A stretch of 16,949 nucleotides of DNA from Candidatus Altarchaeum sp. CG2_30_32_3053 (GTDB lineage Archaea; Altiarchaeota; Altiarchaeia; Altiarchaeales; Altiarchaeaceae). The translations under genes were made by a program, and so were the position numbers. Each line of letters starts with the position of its first letter. Positions within the stretch are counted from its first letter, which is position 1. The notes beneath the pieces were generated by a model. It saw only the letters and a list, made by a program, of their open reading frames with translations. It did no database searches and was not told where the DNA came from. The DNA lies in NCBI GenBank assembly GCA_001873845.1, contig MNZY01000181.1:1-16949 (forward strand). Reading direction: 5' to 3'. Of this stretch, positions 7,364 through 14,439 are shown one piece after another.

Positions 7364-8245
7364 ATGAATAAAGTAAACAAAGTATTTATAAGTTATGAGA
7401 CAAAAACTGGTAAAAGTTATGCAGAACACTTAAAAGAGGCACTTGAAGAAGGTAATTATTCCTCATTTTTGGCAGATTTGAGTATTGACAAAGGAACAAA
7501 ATGGAAAGAGGAAATAAATTTAGCACTTAATAATTGTAAATATTTTGTTGTTGTAATCACTTCACTGACTTTAAGGTCAAAAGAGGTCATAAAAGAATAT
7601 GAAAAAGCAATGGGATTAAAAAAGAGAATAATCCCATGCAGGTATTCCCAACTTCCTGTAACTGAAACCGGGACGATGTCTGAATTACAGCAGTTAGAAT
7701 TTTCAGATAAATACGAATTAGCAAATAAAGTGATAATTGAGTTAAATAAAATAAATAAAAGGGAAGAAAAGCAAATTCCAATAGAGAAAGATGCGAATGA
7801 ATTTTTAAACAGAGGTATCTTATTTTATAATATATTCAATTTCAGAAAAGCGATTGATGAATATGAAATAGCATTAGAAATATTTAAAGAAATCGGGGAT
7901 AAAGCAGGCGAGTCAGCATGTTATACAAATTTAGGTAATGCTTACTATAATTTAGGCGATTTCAGAAAAGCAATTGAATTCCATGAAAATTCCCTGAAAA
8001 TTTTTAAAGAAATCGGGGATAAAGCAGGCGAGTCAGCATGTTATACAAATTTAGGTATGGCTTATGATGGTTTAGGTAATTTCAGAAAAGCAATTGAATT
8101 TTATTTAAAAGCAGAGAAAATTTTTGAGGAAATCGGGCAGAAACATTACCTTAAAATTGTTTATAAAAATATAGCAGTTGTTTATGAGAAAATGAACAAT
8201 CCTGAAAAAGTGGAAGAATACAAAAGAAAAGCAGAAGAAATTTAA
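7364..8245 (+). CDS. TIR-domain protein with C-terminal TPR repeats
   Basis: Residues 1 to about 125 form a TIR domain: KVFISYETKTG (box 1, 6-16), FLADLSIDKGTKWKEEI (35-51), and ITSLTLRSKEVIKEYEKA (65-82), in which E78 fits the position of the catalytic Glu of NAD-cleaving TIR domains. Residues about 143-290 hold about four TPR units of 40 residues (NLGNAYYNLGDFRKAIEF and similar). Many prokaryotic TIR proteins cleave NAD+ in anti-phage defence, often triggered through a sensor domain. TPRs are plausible sensors or scaffolds. Other TIR proteins only mediate contacts. The gene sits between cdhE and the CdhA-like gene on the same strand, 152 bases after cdhE, with no metabolic link to CODH. It may be an insertion into the cluster. 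No partner defence gene is adjacent. Confidence 0.83.
   Translation: MNKVNKVFISYETKTGKSYAEHLKEALEEGNYSSFLADLSIDKGTKWKEEINLALNNCKYFVVVITSLTLRSKEVIKEYEKAMGLKKRIIPCRYSQLPVTETGTMSELQQLEFSDKYELANKVIIELNKINKREEKQIPIEKDANEFLNRGILFYNIFNFRKAIDEYEIALEIFKEIGDKAGESACYTNLGNAYYNLGDFRKAIEFHENSLKIFKEIGDKAGESACYTNLGMAYDGLGNFRKAIEFYLKAEKIFEEIGQKHYLKIVYKNIAVVYEKMNNPEKVEEYKRKAEEI
7883..8057 (+). repeat. 120-nt period duplication of a TPR unit
   Basis: The 55 bases at 7883-7937 are identical to 8003-8057, exactly 120 bases apart, and the flanks remain similar. This is a recent tandem duplication of one 40-residue TPR unit (FKEIGDKAGESACYTNLG in both copies). Confidence 0.93.
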
Positions 8246-8268
8246 AAGTTAAAAATAAATAAATGATA

Positions 8269-8332
8269 ATAAATGATAAAGATAATAAATGATAAAGATA
8301 ATAAATGATAAAGATAATAAATGATAAAGATA
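8269..8332 (+). repeat. 16-nt intergenic tandem repeat, 4 units
   Basis: Four exact copies of ATAAATGATAAAGATA in the 113-base gap before the CdhA-like gene, ending 26 bases before its ATG at 8359. The unit length is not a multiple of three and the tract contains stops in several frames, so it is non-coding. It covers the region where the promoter of the CdhA-like gene should be, so copy number could affect its expression. Confidence 0.93.
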
Positions 8333-8358
8333 ATGATCAATAAAAATAAATTTTTAAA

Positions 8359-10287
8359 ATGTCTGAAAAAGCAGAAATTTTCATCAAAGGCGGGGAAGAA
8401 TTAGAAAGAAGCGGAAAATTTATAAATCCAAATGTAACCGACTTAAGAAAATGGGATGCTAATTTACTCGGAAAATTTAAGCCAAAATATTATTCATCAA
8501 TTCAGCAGTGTCAGTTCTGTGCTTTTGGTCCGTGTGATTTGTCAAAAAACAGGAGAGGAGCGTGCGGAATGCGGTTAAATCCGCAGATGGCAAGAGAGGC
8601 ATTAGTTATGGCAATTGCTGGTTCTTCATCCTTCATTGCAAGGGCATGCGAACTAAATGAGACAATAATCAAGGAACACACATATTTCGCTGCCTTAAAT
8701 TCAGATGCGAACTCAACAATCTTTATAAATCTTTTGTGCGGATATAAACCAGAAACAACTGGTGATTTAAAGAAGGCATTAAGATACGCAAATGAGCAGA
8801 TTGTTCATTTAATTTCTGCAACCCACATGGGACAGGAGCCGAGTGACTTTGACTTCAACAGCAAAATTTTTCACGCGGGAATGCTGTCTCTTCTTGCGAT
8901 GGAAATTTACGAAATTTTAAAGAAAATTTCAGGCAAAAATGAAGGAGTGGATACCAATAAATCCGACACAGAATCTGGTGCAGCTGATAAAAACAAAGGT
9001 GTCGTTTTGATTATCGGGGAGCATGTTCCCAACATTGATAAATTTGATTCAGATACGGCGTTTGAAATTTTTGAAATAAATACAGGTAATGCTTCTGATT
9101 TTTATAATAAAATTAACGAAAGCAATGTTGTTGTAATCGGAGAAGGAAATGTCAGGACAGATATAATTGAAAAAGCAAAGAAATCAAGCATTCCTGTAAT
9201 TGCTGCATCAGACAGGAATCTTGCAGGCCTCGCTGATTTGAGTTGTCTAAGTGCAGATAAAATTTTTAAAAAGTTAATAAGCAAAGAAATTTCTGGGTGT
9301 TACATAAAAGACGGCGAAAAACTGGCAGATGTTGTTAAAATGTGCGCGTTGGGTAAAAAAGAAACAGATAAAAATTCAGGCATAATGCCCTGTGCAGATG
9401 TAATAAAAAAAACAGAGGAATGCATCAACTGCGGACCATGTTCAAAGGCATGTCCTGTTAATCTTAATAATCGGTTATTAATAGATAAAACAACATCAAC
9501 CGAGAGCAGAAATGCAGACGCAGACGCATTCACTTTGGAAGAAAATGATATACTTATCGTTTTGGGCGATGCAAATTTTCCGAACGGAGCACAGGAACTG
9601 GCAGAAATTTTAGAGGAATTTTTAAACAGAAATTTCCTCATATTTGCTGCCGGAGATGTGGTAATCTCTATTGCAGAAAGCGCGTTGTTTGAAAAACATA
9701 AAAATTTAATAAATATGGGTTCGTTATCAGCGGGCATCCATATAATAGAGAAAGTAATAGAAACGGCTGGTAAAAATCCGGGCAAAAGTCCTGCCGGAAA
9801 TTTTGATGAAATTGCAGAGGACATCGCAAACAGGGTTGGTCTTGTAGCAGTGTTCTGGGGCGCCTCAACGCAGGAAAATTTCGCTGTCTCACAGGGATTG
9901 ATGCGGATGGGAATTCCGGTAATATTCGGACAGCAGGGTATAAAATACAGAAGGGAACTCAGGGGAGACATAATTATTGATTACAGCAGAGATGATTATA
10001 ATGGAAATTATAATGAAGTCCTTAAAAAAATTTCTCCGAAAAATTTATCATTCCCACATTTGTGTATTGCAGCAAAAACAAAAGAGGAAGCGATGCTTTT
10101 AATTCCGAAAATGGTTTTCAGAAATTTTGACAGCGAAGATGTAAGGAGAAAGAAAATAAGCAGGTACATTGAAATTTACAGAAAATATGCTGCTGATAAA
10201 ACAAAGGAAATTCCTGATGATATAAAAAATTTTGTCAGGAGTGAAAAAGATATTCCGGAGGCGTATAAAAACAGCATACAAAAATAA
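8359..10287 (+). CDS. CdhA-like protein lacking all C-cluster ligands (probably non-catalytic)
   Basis: A paralogue of the 828-aa CdhA encoded downstream. Alignment runs nearly end to end: TDLRKWDANLLGKFKPKYY near the start, LLCGYKPETTGDL (125-137), and IYRKYA near the C terminus. The four-Cys motif C51, C54, C59, C69 and one ferredoxin motif C355, C358, C361, C365 are kept. The second ferredoxin motif and about 100 residues around it are absent. Every nickel-iron C-cluster ligand is replaced: GHN becomes GEH (His to E221), GICC becomes EINT, DEQC becomes GEGN (N264), VGCS becomes LGDA (D404), SGCT becomes AGDV (D433) and GSC becomes GSL (L456). The proton-relay HxxHxxH becomes F92, R95, E98, and the catalytic Lys becomes E506. 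The frame is intact with conserved packing residues, so it looks like a functional non-enzymatic protein. It may dimerise with CdhA or carry electrons. Confidence 0.85.
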   Translation: MSEKAEIFIKGGEELERSGKFINPNVTDLRKWDANLLGKFKPKYYSSIQQCQFCAFGPCDLSKNRRGACGMRLNPQMAREALVMAIAGSSSFIARACELNETIIKEHTYFAALNSDANSTIFINLLCGYKPETTGDLKKALRYANEQIVHLISATHMGQEPSDFDFNSKIFHAGMLSLLAMEIYEILKKISGKNEGVDTNKSDTESGAADKNKGVVLIIGEHVPNIDKFDSDTAFEIFEINTGNASDFYNKINESNVVVIGEGNVRTDIIEKAKKSSIPVIAASDRNLAGLADLSCLSADKIFKKLISKEISGCYIKDGEKLADVVKMCALGKKETDKNSGIMPCADVIKKTEECINCGPCSKACPVNLNNRLLIDKTTSTESRNADADAFTLEENDILIVLGDANFPNGAQELAEILEEFLNRNFLIFAAGDVVISIAESALFEKHKNLINMGSLSAGIHIIEKVIETAGKNPGKSPAGNFDEIAEDIANRVGLVAVFWGASTQENFAVSQGLMRMGIPVIFGQQGIKYRRELRGDIIIDYSRDDYNGNYNEVLKKISPKNLSFPHLCIAAKTKEEAMLLIPKMVFRNFDSEDVRRKKISRYIEIYRKYAADKTKEIPDDIKNFVRSEKDIPEAYKNSIQK

Positions 10288-10386
10288 ATCGCTCCCGTAT
10301 AAATTAATTTATTTTGATTTTTAATTATCAACTACTAACAAATAAGAACAATTATCAAATATAAAATACAGGAAATAAATTTAAAT

Positions 10387-10608
10387 GTGAAACTTACAAG
10401 TGACCTGGCAGTAATAGTAAATGAACTGATCAACAGAGGGTATTCTGTGTCTAAAGAAGATTTGATAAGGGCGTCCATAATCTCTTATGGGGCCTGTCAT
10501 GGAATAATATCTCCTAAAATACTGCATGAAGATGTACTCAGAAAAATCAAAGCTGGAGGTAAAAAATATACTGATGATGAAATAGCAAAACAGGTGGAGA
10601 ATTTGTAA
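10387..10608 (+). CDS. Unrecognised 73-aa protein
   Basis: A short ORF beginning at GTG 10387, 99 bases after the CdhA-like gene. The protein is alpha-helical in character: hydrophobic first half (DLAVIVNELINRGYSVSKEDL), a single Cys in YGACHGII, and a charged C-terminal helix (TDDEIAKQVENL). The size and the first half loosely recall small archaeal antitoxin-type regulators. This is weak, and I do not assign a family. The ATG at 10385 in the overlapping frame is followed at once by TGA, which leaves GTG as the start. No intact partner gene follows; at 10607 an overlapping ATG opens only seven codons. It could also be a small CODH accessory protein. Confidence 0.5.
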   Translation: MKLTSDLAVIVNELINRGYSVSKEDLIRASIISYGACHGIISPKILHEDVLRKIKAGGKKYTDDEIAKQVENL

Positions 10609-10614
10609 TGCTAC

Positions 10615-10625
10615 GGTATAAAAAC
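10615..10625 (+). promoter_or_regulatory. TATA-like box of cdhA
   Basis: GGTATAAAAAC is centred about 26 bases upstream of the ATG at 10646. It is a good match to an archaeal TATA box and again implies a leaderless message. It lies just after the end of the 73-aa gene, so cdhA likely has its own promoter. Confidence 0.5.
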
Positions 10626-10645
10626 AGGTAAAATTTAGTCAGGAA

Positions 10646-13132
10646 ATGGCGATCAAAAGCAAAAATTTAAAAATTTCAATCGGAGAGGTTGAAGAGGAGC
10701 GAGAGTATAAAGAACCAGAAGGCCCAACACCAAACCCGGATATTGCTGATTTACGGGAATGGGATTTGAAATTGCTGAACAGGTATAAACCCAAATATTA
10801 TGGCTTTATTCAGCAGTGTCAGTTCTGTGCTTTGGGTCACTGCGATTTATCGGATAATAAGAAAGGGGCATGCGGCACGACCCTGGAAAAACATCTGGCA
10901 AGGGAAGGACTACAACTATCAATAACCGGAGCATCGGCACATTCTGCACACGGACGGCACTTAGTAGAGGTATTGATTGAAAAATACGGAAGAAATTTTC
11001 CTTTGGATATTGCTGAAAATACAGAACTAAAAGCACCAAATATTCAGCTCGTATGTGGATATAAACCGGAAACCGTCGGTGACCTTGAGAGAGGACTGAA
11101 TTATATTGAAGAGCAAATCACAAAACTAGCATCCTGTCTTAATGTCGGAACCGAGTCATCTGACTTTGATTACAACAGCAAAGCATTGCATGTTGGAATG
11201 CTTGACCATGTCGCGATGGAAATTTGTGATATAGCACAAATCACCACCTTAAATTTTCCGAAAGGCGACCCAAATCCGAAATTAGTCGAATTTGGTTTTG
11301 GATGCGTCAATAAAGAAAAGCCGGTAATTTTATGTATAGGACATAATGTTCTTGCAGGTGCCTCTGTTATTGATTATGCAGAAGCAAACAATAAAGATGT
11401 TGAAATTTGTGGAATATGCTGCACAGCACTTGATTTGGGAAGATACAGAACAGGGGCAAAAATTGTAGGTCCTTTGTCTTATCAGCTTCCTTATATAAGG
11501 GCAGGAATTGCCGAGGTTGTTATCAGTGATGAACAATGTATAAGGGTAGATCTACTGGAAAATTTAAAAAAATTAAAAACACCATTAATTGCTACTATTG
11601 ATAAGTATGTTTCAGGATTAGAGGATTTAGACGATGAAAATCCAGATGTAATTATTGAAAAACTGTTGAGTGGAGAAATTCCGGGATGTTATTTGCACGA
11701 TACTGAAAAATTAGGAGAGATTGCAGTAAAGGTTGCTGTGAATATTAAGGAAAGAAAGAATAACATGCCTGAAAACGGAAAGACACAAAATTTAAATCTA
11801 TACGAAGGGGCAATAAAAAAAACAAGCCAGTGTATTAAATGCGGATTATGTAAAAAGGCGTGTCCTGTTAATGTTGATAATCAGTTAATCATTCAAAGCA
11901 TAAACCATATTTTCAATAATAAGACAGTCGTATGTGAAACAAGCGAAAAAGTAATTGAAAACAAAGAAACTGTAAGGGTTGAAAGAGAAAGAAAAGGAAT
12001 GAAGGATGGGATTAAATTTTTAACAAAAGATGAAATTCTGGAATCACTTGGAAAATGTCTGTTTTGCGGAAGGTGCGAATCATGGTGTCCCAGACAAATT
12101 CCCATTGTATCGGTATTTACCGAAGTTTATAAGGACCGGCTGGCGAATGACAAAGCAAAAATTTCTCCCGGAAGGGGGGCAATACAGGATGTTGAAATAC
12201 GAAATGTCGGGCAGCCGGTTGTTTTCGGAGAAATTCCTGGGATTCTTGCTGCTGTTGGATGTTCATTATGGCCAAACAGTGGTAAGGAAGTAGGAGAAAT
12301 TTTAGAGGAATTTATAAAGCGAAATTTTATCGTTGTAGTAAGCGGATGCACTGCAATGGCAGCGGCAAGTGATTATTCCGGAACATGTAATTTATTTGAA
12401 AAATACGGGGGAAATTTTGGAGCAGGGAATATAGTCAATGTCGGTTCATGTGTTTCAAATTCTCACATTACAGGAGCAGCAATAAAAATAGCGAATATAT
12501 TTGCAAAGAGAAATTTAAGGGCAAATTTTGAAGAAATTGCCGATTACATACTTAACAGAGTTGGAGCGGTTGGCCTGGTCTGGGGAACCATGTCTCAAAA
12601 AGCCGTATCAATCGGAAACGGAGTGATGCGGTTGGGAATTCCCGTAATATTGGGTCCGCAGGGAACAAAATACAGGAAGGAATTATTGGGAGATATAGAA
12701 TGTCCTTATGAAAAAGACAGCGAAATTTTTGACTACGGACGGAAAAATTTAGGACTGCTTGACAGGTGGAAAATTTACAACACTATCAACGGGGAAATTT
12801 TTGACAGTGAGCCGGCTCCTTTACATTTAAGTTATGCGGCAAATACAAAGGAAGAAGTTATGATACTGATTTCAAAACTGACATTAAGGCCGGGCGACAA
12901 TACAAAAGGAAGAAGCATTAAATTATCGCATTACATAGACATTTACAGAAAATACTCGGGGAAGGGAAGATATGTATTTCCCGATGATCTGGATAAATTT
13001 ATACGGGTGGAAGGGGATATTCCTATGACAATGTCCGATGAGATAAAAGAAATTTTAAAGGCAAATAACTGGAAGCCGAGAAAAATTGGTGATCCGACAA
13101 TTGTTAAAAGGATGATAAATCAGGGATTCTGA
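10646..13132 (+). CDS. cdhA: ACDS alpha subunit CdhA, nickel-iron CO dehydrogenase
   Basis: Interconverts CO2 and CO for acetyl-CoA synthase, using ferredoxin electrons. Visible motifs in order are: the four-Cys motif C58, C61, C66, C76 (B/D-cluster region, QCQFCALGHC); the proton-relay histidines H99, H102, H105 (HSAHGRH); C-cluster ligands H233 (IGHN), C258/C259 (GICCT), C298 (DEQC), C539 (VGCS), C568 (SGCT) and C602 (GSCVSN); two ferredoxin-type 4Fe-4S motifs C396-C399-C402-C406 and C471-C474-C477-C481, typical of archaeal CdhA and absent from bacterial CooS/AcsA; and the catalytic Lys at K652 (SQKAVSIG). Residue roles are transferred from bacterial CODH structures by motif. Length is close to methanogen CdhA (about 800). 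The complex normally includes CdhB (epsilon), which is not encoded here. The downstream region is gene-free, so it is the last gene of the cluster. Confidence 0.95.
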   Translation: MAIKSKNLKISIGEVEEEREYKEPEGPTPNPDIADLREWDLKLLNRYKPKYYGFIQQCQFCALGHCDLSDNKKGACGTTLEKHLAREGLQLSITGASAHSAHGRHLVEVLIEKYGRNFPLDIAENTELKAPNIQLVCGYKPETVGDLERGLNYIEEQITKLASCLNVGTESSDFDYNSKALHVGMLDHVAMEICDIAQITTLNFPKGDPNPKLVEFGFGCVNKEKPVILCIGHNVLAGASVIDYAEANNKDVEICGICCTALDLGRYRTGAKIVGPLSYQLPYIRAGIAEVVISDEQCIRVDLLENLKKLKTPLIATIDKYVSGLEDLDDENPDVIIEKLLSGEIPGCYLHDTEKLGEIAVKVAVNIKERKNNMPENGKTQNLNLYEGAIKKTSQCIKCGLCKKACPVNVDNQLIIQSINHIFNNKTVVCETSEKVIENKETVRVERERKGMKDGIKFLTKDEILESLGKCLFCGRCESWCPRQIPIVSVFTEVYKDRLANDKAKISPGRGAIQDVEIRNVGQPVVFGEIPGILAAVGCSLWPNSGKEVGEILEEFIKRNFIVVVSGCTAMAAASDYSGTCNLFEKYGGNFGAGNIVNVGSCVSNSHITGAAIKIANIFAKRNLRANFEEIADYILNRVGAVGLVWGTMSQKAVSIGNGVMRLGIPVILGPQGTKYRKELLGDIECPYEKDSEIFDYGRKNLGLLDRWKIYNTINGEIFDSEPAPLHLSYAANTKEEVMILISKLTLRPGDNTKGRSIKLSHYIDIYRKYSGKGRYVFPDDLDKFIRVEGDIPMTMSDEIKEILKANNWKPRKIGDPTIVKRMINQGF

Positions 13133-13212
13133 TTTAAAAAAATTCTATGCAAAAACACATCTCTTTTTCTTGCATCTGCCTGTAATTTTGTAAATAACTT
13201 TTGGTAACTATT

Positions 13213-13280
13213 TTCAAAATGAAATTTTGAAATATTGAAACCTTTGGTTTCAATCTTTAAAAAATTTGTGAGATTTTTTA
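13213..13280. repeat. Chain of three short perfect hairpins
   Basis: Three back-to-back inverted repeats are seen. TTCAAAAT-GAA-ATTTTGAA is at 13213-13231 (8-bp arms). ATTGAAACC-TTT-GGTTTCAAT is at 13234-13254 (9-bp arms). TAAAAAAT with a 7-base loop and ATTTTTTA is at 13258-13280 (8-bp arms). They lie about 80-150 bases after the end of cdhA and could protect or terminate its mRNA, or belong to a mobile repeat. Confidence 0.7.
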
Positions 13281-13311
13281 AATACTAAAAATCTCTGATA
13301 TTTTCAATCTT
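13281..13311 (+). repeat. Repeat C, partner of 16701-16731
   Basis: These 31 bases (AATACTAAAAATCTCTGATA and onward) match the reverse complement of 16701-16731 with about two mismatches. It lies on the same inverted axis as repeat R, so 16568-16731 resembles 13281-13836 with about 400 bases missing inside. Confidence 0.65.
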
Positions 13312-13335
13312 ATTTTAAATTTCGTTAGAAATTTT

Positions 13336-13405
13336 AAATCTCCGAACGAAGTGAGGTGACAAAATGTTCCGAACATTTTGTAAATCTCCGAACGAAGCGA
13401 TGTGA
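13336..13405. repeat. REP-like palindrome between two 24-bp direct repeats
   Basis: AAATCTCCGAACGAAGTGAG (and four more bases) at 13336-13359 recurs at 13382-13405 with two differences. Between them is the perfect palindrome ACAAAATGTT-CCG-AACATTTTGT at 13359-13381. A similar layout with GAACGAAGCG and CGAACGATAGTGAGCG around another palindrome occurs at 16449-16497. Confidence 0.8.
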
Positions 13406-13491
13406 TTTATTTTTATTTCATTTAACAGCTGCTTTTAAGTTTTTAAATAATTAATATTCTAAAACAAAAAATTACAGATTTTAGTTAATGA

Positions 13492-13635
13492 AGTAATTAC
13501 TTGGACAAGTATAAAAATTCTGAAATTTCTACGGTTGAGATTGAAATTATCTATGCAATTTGTAAAGAATATTTTGGATTCAGAATACCTGGTTATATGA
13601 CTTACGCAGATTATAGTCATTTTGACATCTTTTGA
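13492..13635 (+). other. Possible coding remnant, 47 codons, no family
   Basis: This frame reads SNYLDKYKNSEISTVEIEII, then YAICKEYFGFRIPGYMTYADY, and ends at TGA 13633. The amino-acid usage is more protein-like than the surrounding DNA, with Gly, Pro, Cys and balanced charges. There is no good start codon apart from TTG at 13501. Its end runs into repeat L. It may be the tail of a gene truncated by the repeat, or chance. I do not recognise it. Confidence 0.25.
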
Positions 13636-13727
13636 TAATATTGTTTTTGTCCATATTTATTCTTTAAATCATAACAGGTAATATTGATGTTCAAAATAAA
13701 TAATCAAAAGTTGAAATTTTCACTATA
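13610..13727 (+). repeat. Inverted-repeat arm L, partner of 129-246
   Basis: 118 bases that are the reverse complement of 129-246 with about three mismatches and no gaps. The right end of the match (13727) coincides to within a base or two with the left end of repeat R. Confidence 0.88.
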
Positions 13728-13836
13728 AATGATATTTCAAAAAATTTATTTGCTTAAAAATATAATTTTTTAGTGATTTAAAATATCTCACAAAATAATT
13801 ATCCCAATTTAAAGGAATGAGTACCGAATAGTTACA
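13726..13836 (+). repeat. Inverted-repeat arm R, partner of 16568-16681
   Basis: 111 bases matching the reverse complement of 16568-16681. The half nearer 13727 holds 50 bases with no differences; the outer half has a few substitutions and small indels. With its partner it brackets ubiX, the HAD gene and the two minus-strand membrane-protein genes. Confidence 0.88.
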
Positions 13837-13858
13837 GAAAATAATAGTTACAGAAAAT
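13827..13858 (+). repeat. 16-nt perfect tandem duplication before ubiX
   Basis: AATAGTTACAGAAAAT occurs twice in a row (13827-13842 and 13843-13858), six bases before the ubiX ATG. The first copy straddles the outer edge of repeat R, so it could be a target-site or slippage duplication. Confidence 0.85.
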
Positions 13859-13863
13859 TTAAA

Positions 13864-14436
13864 ATGCGTATCATAGTTGGAATTACCGGAGCCAGTGGTG
13901 CAATCCTTGCAAAGCGATTTTTGAATATTCTGAAAAATTTAAAAACAGAAACGGATTTGATAATTACTGATGAAGGTAAAGCAGTAATAAGAGATGAAAT
14001 TGGAAATGATGCACTAAAAGGGTTTGAAAATCTGGCAACAAAAATTTTTAATGTGCATGATTTTTCAGCAGAGATTGCGAGCGGTTCCATCTGTTACGGG
14101 AAAAACAAAAGGGATGCAATGGTTATAATTCCATGTTCAATGAATACAGCGGCAAAACTTGCCAGCGGAATTTCAGATAATCTAATTTTAAGGACATGCG
14201 ATGTTATGCTTAAAGAAAACAAAAAGGTAATTGTAGTTCCGAGAGAATGCCCCTTTAATTATAACCATTTGGAAAATCTGTCAAAGCTAAAGAAGATGAA
14301 TGTAGTGATCATTCCCCCTGTGCTGACATTTTATCATAAGCCGAAAACAATAGAAGATATGATTGACTTTACAATGGGAAAAATTTTGGATAATCTGGAT
14401 ATTGAACATAATTTAATTAAAAGATGGAAAAATTAA
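13864..14436 (+). CDS. ubiX: UbiX-family flavin prenyltransferase
   Basis: Makes prenylated FMN from FMN and dimethylallyl (mono)phosphate, the cofactor of UbiD-type decarboxylases. The 190-residue length is standard. Motifs are GITGASGA (6-13) for flavin phosphate binding, HDFSAEIASGS (65-75), IIPCSMNTAAKLASGISDNLILR (88-110), VVPRECP (124-130), PPVLTFYHKPKTIEDM (151-166), and the C-terminal KRW. All expected family blocks are present, so it should be active. No ubiD is in the window. The HAD gene starts three bases after its stop, so the two are probably co-transcribed. The ATG at 13864 follows GAAAATTTAAA with no Shine-Dalgarno sequence. Confidence 0.92.
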   Translation: MRIIVGITGASGAILAKRFLNILKNLKTETDLIITDEGKAVIRDEIGNDALKGFENLATKIFNVHDFSAEIASGSICYGKNKRDAMVIIPCSMNTAAKLASGISDNLILRTCDVMLKENKKVIVVPRECPFNYNHLENLSKLKKMNVVIIPPVLTFYHKPKTIEDMIDFTMGKILDNLDIEHNLIKRWKN

Positions 14437-14439
14437 AAA

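Larger units (their letters stand above)
13133..13863. other. 731-base gene-free stretch with hairpins and repeats
   Basis: No convincing gene lies between cdhA and ubiX. The stretch contains a run of short hairpins (13213-13280), a palindrome between direct repeats (13336-13405), a 47-codon possible coding remnant (13492-13635), two abutting repeats that recur inverted at 129-246 and 16568-16681, and a 16-nt tandem repeat before ubiX. T-rich runs near 13161-13170 could end cdhA transcription. Confidence 0.75.

Noticed and set aside
8269..8332. CRISPR array
   Set aside because: The 16-nt units are directly contiguous without spacers, and no cas genes are present. The same holds for the other tandem tracts.
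10607..10630. Seven-codon frame overlapping the end of the 73-aa gene, as a toxin gene remnant
   Set aside because: Too short to support any identification. It is mentioned only as a possibility under the 73-aa gene.
129..13727. Composite transposon carrying the CODH genes
   Set aside because: The inverted repeats are real, but no transposase, terminal dinucleotide or target-site duplication can be seen, so a transposon is not claimed.
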